Positions 1 to 8,110 of a stretch of 64,000 nucleotides of DNA are shown in pieces. Under the pieces are notes generated by a model. It made no database searches. It had not been told where the DNA came from and saw nothing but the letters and a program-made list of their open reading frames with translations. Source of the stretch: Sphingobacterium rhinopitheci. Its GTDB lineage: Bacteria; Bacteroidota; Bacteroidia; Sphingobacteriales; Sphingobacteriaceae. The stretch lies in contig NZ_JADEYQ010000013.1 of NCBI RefSeq assembly GCF_022627575.1, positions 1 through 64,000 of the forward strand, written 5' to 3'. The translations under genes were made by a program, and so were the position numbers. Position 1 is the first letter of the stretch. Each line of letters begins with the position of its first letter.

Positions 1-1592
1 ATAAATGTTTTAAAATTAGCACTTAAAATCACATTTAAAGTATTTAAATCCGTTGGACCTACAATTTTCCCAATTATTCCTAAAAGTTTTAAATTTTGAG
101 TGTTTGAAATGTAATCAAGTAAAATTTCAAATTGTTTTATTGTAAACCCATGTTTATTTAATAATAAAATCACATCTTTAACAGGTATATTTGAATAGCT
201 AGAATCTTGTAACTGTATTTCTAGAGTATTTTCATGAGAAGATTTATCCCCATCGATTGATATTTCATTAGAAAAGTTCTCATCTCGATTTATTTCGATA
301 ATTTCAGCTTTATCTTCTAAAACAAATTGAATATTTATATCTCTATAAGAAATATTAGCATGTTCAAATTGTTCCTGATGTTTGGACCAATAGAAGATAT
401 TCCCAACTTTATGTTTTCCTAACCTACCTGCACGACCAATTAAGTTTTTGTATTTCACTAAATTTTTATCTCCTAAAATATTTCTAGAACTATATATATA
501 AATGTTTTTTGTAGGCGTATTCACACCTTCAATAATTGAGTTAGTAGCTAAAACATTCTTTAATTGATTTGATTTAAACAAATCAATTACTTTTTTTTGA
601 ACAAATTTTGGCATTGGTCCATAATGTATTCCTATTCCAGATTTTAAGGCTTGTATAGGTAACCAATCAGGATGAAAATCTTCTTCAACCCTATGAATCC
701 AACTATCTTTTAATTCTATTGAGTTATTAAGTATTTTAAAGTGCTTCAAATAGTTTTTTTCTAATTCTGACGGTGAATTATAATAAACAAGATTTATACT
801 TTCATTATTTGAAATTTCTTGCTTAATTAATTTATTCAAGTCATTTATGCCATTAAAATTTTTAGCCACCGGAGCATAGTCAGATTGTAATATTGAGAAA
901 TCATAATTTTCTAATCCTAAAATAGAGTTAACTAATGGCATCAGTAAAATCAGCTTATCAGATTTTTCTAATGTGTCAACAAAAGAACGATTCAGTATAA
1001 CTTCTCTACTTCCTTTAATCGGATCTGTCAGTTTATAAGCTTCATCTATAACGAATAAATTAATTTTATCATCATAAAGGTTTTTAATATTATAATACTT
1101 TTCTTGAGTACCAATAAATATACTTTTTCCAATTATAGAATCTGAATTTTTAATAGAGTCAAAAACCACATATCCTTTACTAGTAAAAATAGTTTTAAAA
1201 TCATCTAATAATTCATCCGCTAATGAATTCGTAGGAACGATAAAAACTACTTTATTTGGCTCGTAATTATATATAAATTCTTTGATAAGCATTGTCTTAC
1301 CAAAACTAGTTGGGGCAGAAACAATGCATCGTTTATTTTCAGTTATTCCGTGAAAAATTCTAATTTGTTCAGATGTAAAAGATATTTTTGAATTATGCTT
1401 CAATTGATTTTTTTCTTGAATAAATTCTAATTGCTTAGAAAAAAAAGAATCATCAATTTTTTCCTCATAATAAGGTGATAAATCGAAAAGAAATAAATCT
1501 TCCAATTCTACATTTTCTTTTGATTTGTCTAGTTGTTTTATAATCTCTTCCCGATTATTTTGATTAATCAATCTTTCATTCGAATTTATCAT
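1..1592 (-). CDS. hamB: Hachiman HamB superfamily 2 helicase (partial, runs off window)
   Basis: This reading frame is open from an ATG at 1592 to the window edge, giving about 530 residues with no stop, so the C-terminal part is missing. Visible SF2 helicase motifs are motif I APTSFGKT (residues 93-100), a DEAD-box-like motif II IDEAY (182-186), and motif VI IGRAGRLGKHKVG (GRAGR at 386-390), the GRAGR form typical of Ski2-like helicases. The ATG overlaps the TGA of the upstream gene as ATGA, so the two are translationally coupled. The upstream gene is a DUF1837/HamA homologue, and this pair is the known two-gene architecture of the Hachiman anti-phage system. In that family the helicase senses damaged or aberrant DNA and holds the HamA nuclease inactive. 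The function is assigned from the pairing and the motifs. Confidence 0.88.
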   Translation of the reverse strand, partial: MINSNERLINQNNREEIIKQLDKSKENVELEDLFLFDLSPYYEEKIDDSFFSKQLEFIQEKNQLKHNSKISFTSEQIRIFHGITENKRCIVSAPTSFGKTMLIKEFIYNYEPNKVVFIVPTNSLADELLDDFKTIFTSKGYVVFDSIKNSDSIIGKSIFIGTQEKYYNIKNLYDDKINLFVIDEAYKLTDPIKGSREVILNRSFVDTLEKSDKLILLMPLVNSILGLENYDFSILQSDYAPVAKNFNGINDLNKLIKQEISNNESINLVYYNSPSELEKNYLKHFKILNNSIELKDSWIHRVEEDFHPDWLPIQALKSGIGIHYGPMPKFVQKKVIDLFKSNQLKNVLATNSIIEGVNTPTKNIYIYSSRNILGDKNLVKYKNLIGRAGRLGKHKVGNIFYWSKHQEQFEHANISYRDINIQFVLEDKAEIIEINRDENFSNEISIDGDKSSHENTLEIQLQDSSYSNIPVKDVILLLNKHGFTIKQFEILLDYISNTQNLKLLGIIGKIVGPTDLNTLNVILSANFKTF

Positions 1593-2422
1593 ACTCCTTT
1601 CTCATTAATTATTAAATCCAATGCAGTTCTCTGTGCTTTAAATATGAGCTCTTCTTTTGACTCAATGGGTAAATGATATAAATTAATTCTATAATGATTT
1701 GGAAGGCTTTTTATATTTATTAAATTCACCAAATTATATGATCTAGTATAGTTAGTAGAAATTGGATCTTGTGTATGTAAAACGAAACCAGAAACTGTTA
1801 AAGGAATCTTTTTAATTTCTTCTTCTGTTAGTATTGTAATATCACCATTTATTCCTTTTATCGTAATATTATCAGCACCATTAATTCTAGATATGTAATC
1901 ATCTAATTTACTTATGAATGATTTATCATTTACTATTTTATACGCTCCACCGTACAAATCACTATAAAATTTAGCTTCACCAAGAACTAAATTATTCTTA
2001 GAAAACATACATACATCTGCTCCATTACCTGTTATTTTAATATTATCACCTATTCTTAAAACAGAAGTAACTAAATCATTATCTATAAAATCAATATTTA
2101 AACGCGCTAATAATGCCTCTGCAAAAAAAGTATAATATGCTGCAAGTTTTGAATTACTCTTTATATCCGCATATATATCATCATCACATACTTTTTCTTC
2201 TCTATTTCTAAATGAGCTACTAATAAATCTTTGTAATTGTTTGATTCTATCCTTTCTTGATAAAGGATTATTCAACTGAAATAAATAATTTAACTTATTT
2301 GCGTCATATATAATTTCAAGAATATATTTATCTAAATCTACAAATGATAAACTATGCTCAAAAATACTGAATTCATATTTAGCACATTTACTTTTGGTTT
2401 TACTTGATATAGTTAATGACAT
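1589..2422 (-). CDS. hamA: Hachiman HamA effector nuclease (DUF1837)
   Basis: 277 residues, usual size for DUF1837/HamA. A PD-(D/E)xK-like core is visible in the second half: Asp136 in GADVCMF, then Glu149 and Lys151 in the strand LVLGEAKFYSD, followed by a YGGA turn. In Hachiman, HamA is the effector nuclease that degrades DNA when released by HamB. The gene precedes the helicase and shares ATGA with its start, so the pair forms a single transcript on the minus strand. The start at 2422 is the only ATG giving the complete N-terminal region and is preceded by an AT-rich leader of about 100 bp that separates it from the next gene. No signal peptide or membrane segment is seen, consistent with a cytoplasmic enzyme. 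The pair is called with high confidence; intact activity is inferred from the conserved acidic and lysine residues. Confidence 0.88.
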   Translation of the reverse strand: MSLTISSKTKSKCAKYEFSIFEHSLSFVDLDKYILEIIYDANKLNYLFQLNNPLSRKDRIKQLQRFISSSFRNREEKVCDDDIYADIKSNSKLAAYYTFFAEALLARLNIDFIDNDLVTSVLRIGDNIKITGNGADVCMFSKNNLVLGEAKFYSDLYGGAYKIVNDKSFISKLDDYISRINGADNITIKGINGDITILTEEEIKKIPLTVSGFVLHTQDPISTNYTRSYNLVNLINIKSLPNHYRINLYHLPIESKEELIFKAQRTALDLIINEKGV

Positions 2423-2522
2423 TTATAATAATATATTCTTTGTTTTTTATTAATTTAGTTTACCCCTACAACGTTGCCAAACGGCTTAACAACAACGATT
2501 GAAGTGGAGTAAGTGAATTGGT

Positions 2523-4703
2523 TCAAATTAATACCCTTTCAAAAACACCGACCACTCTAAAATTCATTAATTGATCATCTCTGAGTACTATGGCTTCGTA
2601 ATCAAGTGAAGAAAGTGGTTTGAGAACAATCTCTTCATGCTTCCACCCATCCTCATCAATACTTTTTTTACTAGCGTATTCCTTAATTGTAAAATTCCCT
2701 CCCAGTTCATTGTCGTATATTTCATTTCCCTCAACCAAAGTAATAAGTCCATTTCGGCTACCTCCTGTATATTTACGAAATAAACATATAGCTCCATTAG
2801 GAATAATCTTGTTCATAGACTCTCCTACTACTTTACATGCGAAATAATCACTAGGATTAAACAATTCAGGCATATCAATATATTGGACACCGTCTACAGA
2901 TTGAAAATCTGAAAAACTACCTGCTGCAGCAGATATATTATAATATGGGATCGTACTTTTAGAAGGATGAGATAATAATTCTATGCTATTCTTAGCCGGT
3001 ATATTCTCCGCATAAATAGGCATAAATTGTGAAAAATACTTTCTTAGATTGCTATTGCATACATAAACGTATGTACCTTCAATACCACGTAAAAATATAG
3101 TTTTATAAATATTAAGTATAAAGTCTAACAATACTTTCTCATCCTTAATAGAATTCTTACCATTTTTATCTTTGTAGGCATCTTTATATACAACAAATTC
3201 TTTTTTTTCAAAATCATAATCCAATTCAGGACCTATGATTATTCCAGTATAATTTAAATCATAGCCTTGTGTAGTATGGATACAACCTACTTCATTGGTA
3301 GCATTAGGAGAGTTTACCCAATCTACAGCAATACTATTCCACTTCAATTTTGTATCGCCAATTACAATGTCATAGGCTTCTGGGTTTTTATTAGATATCC
3401 ATTCCCAGGCAAAACCAGCTACCATTCTTGAAAGGCCTAAGATTTGGTCTTTTTTCTTAATTTGACTGACTATTTCATCAAGATTATCAAACAATCGGAA
3501 GTCGTAGTTTCCTACATTTGTATTATCTTGAATTTTAATATTGTTAAAGATGTTATGTACTAACTTAACATATTGATTACCTCCCTTTACACGAAATTGT
3601 GTGACTAACTTTTCAATACGTGTGGTTGATAGTTGTTTCAATTGCTCAAAACTTTCTTTTGTCGCATCTGAAGGTTTTATAGATTGAAATTGGTCATAAA
3701 AAATAATTGATTTTTCACTCTGTAATTGAACCCAATCTAATTCAGAACAGGTCATTTTATCAAGACCCAAGGCTATACTATTTTTATCAAATATCCCAAA
3801 ATAAGACCCAAGATTTACACGACGGCGAAGACGATGACCTTCATCGACTATTACTAAATCATATTTTTGTTTAACAATTTCCGATGGACCGATGACCATT
3901 TTACTTGATAAACCCTTTATATTCTTAAAAACATTAGCAATTGTCTGTCTAAAAGAAGCCATAGGAATAACCAAAGCCATATTCAGATCGCCATATTTCG
4001 CTTTTACTTCTCTTAACAGAAAGAATAATTCTTCATCCTCCTCGTCAAAGTCCGCATAATTGAAATCACTAAGATTTGTTTTTAATAGCTTAAATAGAAA
4101 GATCGCTAAAATTGATTTCCCAGTTCCAGCTCCACCTTGTATTAAACTCACTGCAGCAGAATCATCTAAGAGACAATGTAAAATAGTTTTCAAACTAGTT
4201 ATTTGCTCTTTAGAGAGAGATTTGTAGGGCGAATATTTAAATAAATCCGAATTGTCAATATGATCTAAGGAATGTCGAGCAATCCCCAACTTTCGTAAAT
4301 CAGTCCATATATCTTTAAATAATTCCCAATAAACTTCCTTTTGCTGATAAAACCGATGATTAGAGATTCCTAAATTCCCATTTTGCAACGAATATTTACC
4401 GTCTGCAGCTATATACCGAATCAAGTTAGACTCCAAATCCAACGCTGCCGATTTATTAAACAATTCACTTAGAATAAGACTTACACTATTTAGATTTTGT
4501 TTTTTTGCTGTTTTACTATGTGCTTTTAATCGATTTACTACATCTGTAGTTTCACCGACATAAGCATCACGTATTAATTGGTTTTTAGTATTTTTTTCTT
4601 CCAAAAAATAGACTAAAGGCCAATTTAAATAATCTAGATGATTAGTACTTAAATTAGACTCAATATCTTGATCAAAAGAATATTGATGTATACTGAAGCT
4701 CAT
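2523..4703 (-). CDS. GIY-YIG nuclease / DUF2075 helicase / S24 (LexA-like) peptidase fusion
   Basis: 726 residues with three recognisable parts. (1) N-terminal GIY-YIG nuclease fold, about 25-105: LVYFL, YVG at 48-50, Arg58 in VVNRLKAH and Glu91 in LDLESNL. (2) A DUF2075/Schlafen-type helicase, about 160-560: Walker A GGAGTGKS (190-197), Walker B IVDEGH (Asp287/Glu288), and a late IHTTQGYDL motif. (3) A C-terminal S24 domain like LexA/UmuD: Ala594-Gly595 in SAAAGSF, Ser629 in GESM and Lys674 in FTIKEY. Gly595 to Ser629 is 34 residues, the same as Gly85 to Ser119 in LexA. This predicts intramolecular cleavage of the C-terminus. It lies between Hachiman and a MazG-like gene in a defence island, so a role in anti-phage or DNA-damage response is likely but unproven. 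I know GIY-YIG/DUF2075 proteins as a family; I do not know a described system with the S24 tail. Confidence 0.85.
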   Translation of the reverse strand: MSFSIHQYSFDQDIESNLSTNHLDYLNWPLVYFLEEKNTKNQLIRDAYVGETTDVVNRLKAHSKTAKKQNLNSVSLILSELFNKSAALDLESNLIRYIAADGKYSLQNGNLGISNHRFYQQKEVYWELFKDIWTDLRKLGIARHSLDHIDNSDLFKYSPYKSLSKEQITSLKTILHCLLDDSAAVSLIQGGAGTGKSILAIFLFKLLKTNLSDFNYADFDEEDEELFFLLREVKAKYGDLNMALVIPMASFRQTIANVFKNIKGLSSKMVIGPSEIVKQKYDLVIVDEGHRLRRRVNLGSYFGIFDKNSIALGLDKMTCSELDWVQLQSEKSIIFYDQFQSIKPSDATKESFEQLKQLSTTRIEKLVTQFRVKGGNQYVKLVHNIFNNIKIQDNTNVGNYDFRLFDNLDEIVSQIKKKDQILGLSRMVAGFAWEWISNKNPEAYDIVIGDTKLKWNSIAVDWVNSPNATNEVGCIHTTQGYDLNYTGIIIGPELDYDFEKKEFVVYKDAYKDKNGKNSIKDEKVLLDFILNIYKTIFLRGIEGTYVYVCNSNLRKYFSQFMPIYAENIPAKNSIELLSHPSKSTIPYYNISAAAGSFSDFQSVDGVQYIDMPELFNPSDYFACKVVGESMNKIIPNGAICLFRKYTGGSRNGLITLVEGNEIYDNELGGNFTIKEYASKKSIDEDGWKHEEIVLKPLSSLDYEAIVLRDDQLMNFRVVGVFERVLI

Positions 4704-4732
4704 GAATAGGTATTTAGGCTTGGTAGAATAAA

Positions 4733-5059
4733 TTATAATTCGTTGTATTTTTTTGCAGATCCTTTTGCTTTATCTACAGGATATTTTTGATTATTGATTT
4801 CTATTTTTTGATCTATTATTTCTTCAATATTTAATTGGTGTTTTTCTGCTAACAATAGCGCATACATCAAAACATCTGCTAACTCTTCCTTTAACTTTTC
4901 TTTATTAACATCTTCATTATCTTTCCACAAGAATAACTCTAGCAACTCAGAAGTTTCAATATTTAATGCAATGGCTAAGTCCTTCGAATTATGAAATTGC
5001 TTCCAATCCCGATCATCACGAAAAGCTATAATTTTAGATATTAAATCAGTAAAATTCAT
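4733..5059 (-). CDS. MazG-like nucleotide pyrophosphohydrolase
   Basis: 108 residues, the size of the single-domain all-alpha NTP pyrophosphohydrolases (dCTPase/RS21-C6/iMazG group). The metal-binding pattern ExxE...ExxD is seen as ETSELLELF (about residues 35-43) and KEELADVLMYALLLAE (about 58-73). Family members hydrolyse dNTP/NTP to the monophosphate and pyrophosphate. It lies 29 bp upstream of the GIY-YIG/helicase/S24 gene on the same strand, so the two are probably cotranscribed with this gene first. A dNTP-depleting or nucleotide-sanitising enzyme next to a nuclease/helicase is consistent with a defence pair, but the substrate cannot be read from sequence. Confidence 0.87.
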   Translation of the reverse strand: MNFTDLISKIIAFRDDRDWKQFHNSKDLAIALNIETSELLELFLWKDNEDVNKEKLKEELADVLMYALLLAEKHQLNIEEIIDQKIEINNQKYPVDKAKGSAKKYNEL

Positions 5060-5151
5060 AAATTTAGAATACTATATTGAATTTTTAAATATACTTAGAA
5101 AAGCTTTAATAAACTAAGGGAAACCGTATAAAAGGGTTTTTCTATTGTAGA

Positions 5152-6081
5152 TTAATGATTTAGTATTTGCTTTAACTTATTTTCAAAGATTTGAAGATAT
5201 TGCTCTTTATATTCTTCAGTCAAGAAGCTTCTATTGATAAAATCTGGAACCTTAACCCATTGCTTTGAAAAGTCTTTATAAATATTTTCCCGAACCAAAT
5301 TGGACAGGCCCAAACTCATAGCGAATTGATCAAAATCTGATCTTTTGACTTTACGTTTTAGACCACCTAAGGTCAACGCTAAATCTTCCTTATCTTTTGG
5401 ATAGATTAAGTTTACATTCAATAAATCATAGGCAGGAGATAATAAAATTCCTCTGTCTGTATGCATCAAAGAAAAGTTCTTCAAATGCATATCGTTGTTT
5501 CCTGTCAGAAAACTAAATAAGACCAATCTAAAATATTTAATGATATCCAAACCAGAGTTAGTAGCATATTGCTTTATAATCTTACCTACACGCTCATAAG
5601 AACCATTGTATTTTTGTTCTGTAAGAAGCTCTGAAAGTTGACATAAATCTTCAACGTGTATTTTTTGACCTTTTACACGGTCAAATCTTTTTGTGATATA
5701 AGCCAAATTCCCTTCAGAGGTACGAATTAATGCATGATTGGCTGTCTCAATTTTAAACAACTTAGCTAAGTGCATTGTCAAATCTTCCACCTCAGGCATA
5801 AAAGCATAATCTAAAGATTGAGGCTTTAAAATATAATCACCCCAAAGACCTACTAGGGTTAATCTTTTATTACCTTTATCACCGTTCAAACTAAGCGATA
5901 TTTTAGGTTGAACTCCTGTCAAAGCCAACCTTTCATTTACCGTAATTTGAGCTAACTTATTTAGCTTCTCTTGATCCAATTCAAGCGTGGGAACAATGGT
6001 TGTACCGAAAAACTTTTTTGAACAATTAGGATGATAATTACCTTCCTCGACATGCTTATAACAAAATAAACAATTAGGCAT
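5152..6081 (-). CDS. hipT: HipT-like serine/threonine kinase toxin (HipA C-terminal type)
   Basis: 309 residues from the ATG at 6081; an earlier in-frame ATG at 6120 lies inside the upstream gene and would add a basic tail with no family support. The N-terminus has a small Cys/His cluster (C4xxC7, H17xxC20) common in the Bacteroidota form. VQPKISLSL (Ser62 and Ser64) matches the S-x-S motif in the Gly-rich loop that HipT kinases autophosphorylate. The catalytic loop GNNDMHLKNFS and the metal-binding SPAYDLLN are intact, so the kinase should be active. HipT-type toxins phosphorylate aminoacyl-tRNA synthetases and stop growth. The separate upstream genes for a HipA N-terminal domain (HipS) and a HipB repressor match the tripartite HipBST arrangement. 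The start overlaps the end of hipS by 8 bp. Confidence 0.88.
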   Translation of the reverse strand: MPNCLFCYKHVEEGNYHPNCSKKFFGTTIVPTLELDQEKLNKLAQITVNERLALTGVQPKISLSLNGDKGNKRLTLVGLWGDYILKPQSLDYAFMPEVEDLTMHLAKLFKIETANHALIRTSEGNLAYITKRFDRVKGQKIHVEDLCQLSELLTEQKYNGSYERVGKIIKQYATNSGLDIIKYFRLVLFSFLTGNNDMHLKNFSLMHTDRGILLSPAYDLLNVNLIYPKDKEDLALTLGGLKRKVKRSDFDQFAMSLGLSNLVRENIYKDFSKQWVKVPDFINRSFLTEEYKEQYLQIFENKLKQILNH

Positions 6082-6409
6082 TGTCTTCCGCCTCCATCGG
6101 ATAGACAGATACTGCCCCAATCGTATCTCTGCATAAGTTAATCAACAACTCAAAACGATCTCTAGGGTTTAACTTCCAATGTTTTTCACCAATTTCTAAA
6201 AGCCATCCTTCAGGGATAAGACCGTCAAAAAAAGGAAATAAGACTTTACTATGATAAGTTTGTGTTGATAATGGAATAGTTAAGCTAATGGGTTTAGGGT
6301 CTGTAGAATTAAGGTATTTCTTATCGTAACGATATGTAAATCCACCATCGCCTTCTGCTAAATATCCAGCCAGCACATCTTGATAATATATTTTTGCTTG
6401 ACGTGCCAT
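6074..6409 (-). CDS. hipS: HipS-like antitoxin (HipA N-subdomain protein)
   Basis: 111 residues corresponding to the HipA N-terminal subdomain (Couple_hipA): an opening strand AKIYYQDVLAGYLAE, the segment PISLTIPLS, then FFDGLIPEGWLLE and DRFELLINLCRDTIGAVSV. In two-gene hipBA systems this is the start of HipA. Here it is a separate gene, as in HipBST, where HipS rather than HipB neutralises the kinase. Its ATG sits 1 bp into the hipB stop (TAATG type) and its end overlaps hipT by 8 bp, so all three are coupled. The split is not a frameshift artefact of a single hipA: both ends have starts, and this two-piece form recurs in Bacteroidota. Confidence 0.85.
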   Translation of the reverse strand: MARQAKIYYQDVLAGYLAEGDGGFTYRYDKKYLNSTDPKPISLTIPLSTQTYHSKVLFPFFDGLIPEGWLLEIGEKHWKLNPRDRFELLINLCRDTIGAVSVYPMEAEDNA

Positions 6410-6612
6410 TAGTCTCTACTTTTATCTATTACACCAACCTCTTTACCAAATAAAGCTAACACATCGTTCACTTTATCCAAACGAAGCGTTTTCTTTCCTT
6501 GCTCCAAATCACGTACAAAGCGTAAACCAACCCCAGCATTTAATGCTAAATCCTCTTGCGTGAGCTTAAGTTCTTTCCTCTTTTGCTTAACAAACTGTCG
6601 TAACGAATCCAT
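6409..6612 (-). CDS. hipB: HipB-like XRE-family repressor
   Basis: 67 residues, almost entirely a helix-turn-helix of the Cro/CI (XRE) type: LRQFVKQKRKELKLTQEDLALNAG then VGLRFVRDLEQGKKTL. First gene of the hipB-hipS-hipT operon. It lacks the extra C-terminal tail of E. coli HipB. It presumably binds the three inverted repeats just upstream (6614-6715) and autoregulates the operon; the repeat nearest the gene lies directly against the start codon at 6612, so binding would block translation initiation or transcription there. Confidence 0.88.
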   Translation of the reverse strand: MDSLRQFVKQKRKELKLTQEDLALNAGVGLRFVRDLEQGKKTLRLDKVNDVLALFGKEVGVIDKSRD

Positions 6613-6613
6613 A

Positions 6614-6715
6614 ATTATACCTTTTCTGATATAAATATAAGTAAAATTTAATAATTATACTACTTCGGGTATAAAAATTAGGTAAAACACAACATTATAC
6701 CTTTTAGGGTATAAT
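6614..6715 (-). promoter_or_regulatory. Three evenly spaced HipB operators
   Basis: Three 22-bp sites share the layout ATTATACC-N6-GGTATAAT. The distal site 6694-6715 is a perfect inverted repeat with 8-bp arms. The middle site 6654-6675 (ATTATACT / GGTATAAA) and proximal site 6614-6635 (ATTATACC / GATATAAA) are degenerate copies. They start exactly 40 bp apart. The position directly upstream of hipB and the decay of symmetry toward the gene suggest graded, cooperative autorepression. Binding by HipB is inferred from position; the repeats are read directly. Confidence 0.8.
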
Positions 6716-6761
6716 AAAGCAATTTTACTAAGAATCTATCCCGATTAGATATAGATAAGTT

Positions 6762-7908
6762 AGGCTTTGAAAAAAAGAATAGCATAAGGAATGCAGCCTT
6801 GAATTTTGTCAAACTTTGTTTCAAGACAAAGTTTCTCGCCCACACCGGCGATAGAGGTGATAACTAATGATTCAACCAAAATCAATTGTCAACCTTCAGG
6901 ATCATCATACTGCAAATAGACCGCAAATTACATTTAGCAGCATCCAAAAAAGGACGGCATAGCATTTCGACTGCGTGATTCTTTAGCATCAAAGACGTAA
7001 AAAACAAAATTCAATTTTGAACGTAGAGCGTTTAATTTTGTTTAGGCTTTAAAAAAAAGAATAGCATAAGGAATGCAGCCTTGAATTTTGTCAAACTTTG
7101 TTTCAAGACAAAGTTTGTCGCCCACACCGGCAATGGAAGTAAAAACTGATCATTCAACCAAAATCAATAGCCAACCTTCAGGATCATCAGACTGCAAATA
7201 GACCGCAAATTACATTTAGCAGCATCCAAAAAAGGACGGCATAGCATTTCGACTGCGTGATTCTTTAGCATCAAAGACGTAAAAAACAAAATTCTGTTTG
7301 AACGTAGAGCGTTTAATTTTGTTTAGGCTTTGAAAAAAAGAATAGCATAAGGAATGCAGCCTTGAATTTTGTCAAACTTTGTTTCAAGACAAAGTTTGTC
7401 GCCCACACCGGCAATGGAGGTGATAACTGATCATTCAACCAAAATCAATAGCCATCGTTGAAGAACATTTTAGCAGCATCCAAAAAAGGACGGCATCGCA
7501 TTTCGACTGCGTGATTCTTGAGCATCAAAGACGTAAAAAACAAAATTCTATTTGAACGTAGAGAGTTTAATTTTGTTTAGGCTTTGAAAAAAAGAATAGC
7601 ATAAGGAATGCAGCCTTGAATTTTGTCAAACTTTGTTTCAAGACAAAGTTTGTCGCCCACACCGGCGATAGAGGTGATAACTGATCATTCAACCAAAATC
7701 AATTGTCAACCTTCAGTATCATCATACTGCAAATAGATCGTAAATTACATTTAGCAGCATCCAAAAAAGGACGGCATAGCATTTCGACTGTGTGATTCTT
7801 GAGCATCAAAGACGTAAAGAACAAAATTCTGTTTGAACGTAGAGCGTTTAATTTTGTTTAGGCTTTGAAAAAAGAATAGCATAAGGAATGCAGCCTTGAA
7901 TTTTGTCA
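6762..7908. repeat. Tandem array of about 281-bp noncoding repeats, 4 copies plus a partial
   Basis: Units begin AGGCTTTGAAAAAAAGAAT at 6762, 7044, 7325, 7579 and 7860, giving periods of 282, 281, 254 and 281 bp. The third unit has a net internal loss of about 27 bp; the fifth is cut after about 49 bp. Each unit contains a hairpin (arms AAACTTTGT / ACAAAGTTT around TTCAAG; at 6811-6834 in unit 1) and a wider inverted repeat AAACAAAATT / AATTTTGTTT near its end. No open frame runs through the array. Units differ by scattered substitutions, so the duplications are not all recent. It separates the toxin-antitoxin operon from the first PUL. Confidence 0.9.
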
Positions 7909-8048
7909 ATTAATCAAAAAAGTTTCATCCTTCAATTCTTTGCTCTTTTAAAAGTTATTTTCCTTAGCATAGCATCTCAAACTTCCTTTGGTATTGAAAT
8001 ATGTGAAAGAAATATACCGTTTTTTGGTACTGAGATCCATTTAAAGAA

Positions 8049-8084
8049 GAATTGTGGGTAAATATATGTTATTACCCACAATTC
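8049..8084 (-). terminator. Hairpin terminator of the sulfatase PUL
   Basis: Perfect inverted repeat with 13-bp arms (GAATTGTGGGTAA at 8049-8061 and its complement at 8072-8084) around a 10-nt loop. It lies 27 bp past the stop of the sulfatase gene, the last gene of the minus-strand operon. Confidence 0.75.
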
Positions 8085-8110
8085 AAATTAATCATTGACT
8101 TATAGAAATT

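Noticed and set aside
5152..6409. Frameshifted single hipA gene
   Set aside because: Both halves have their own starts with an 8-bp overlap, the kinase half has its own Cys/His N-terminus, and the layout matches HipBST.
6762..7908. CRISPR array
   Set aside because: Units are about 281 bp and nearly identical along their whole length; there are no short repeats separated by unique spacers and no cas genes.
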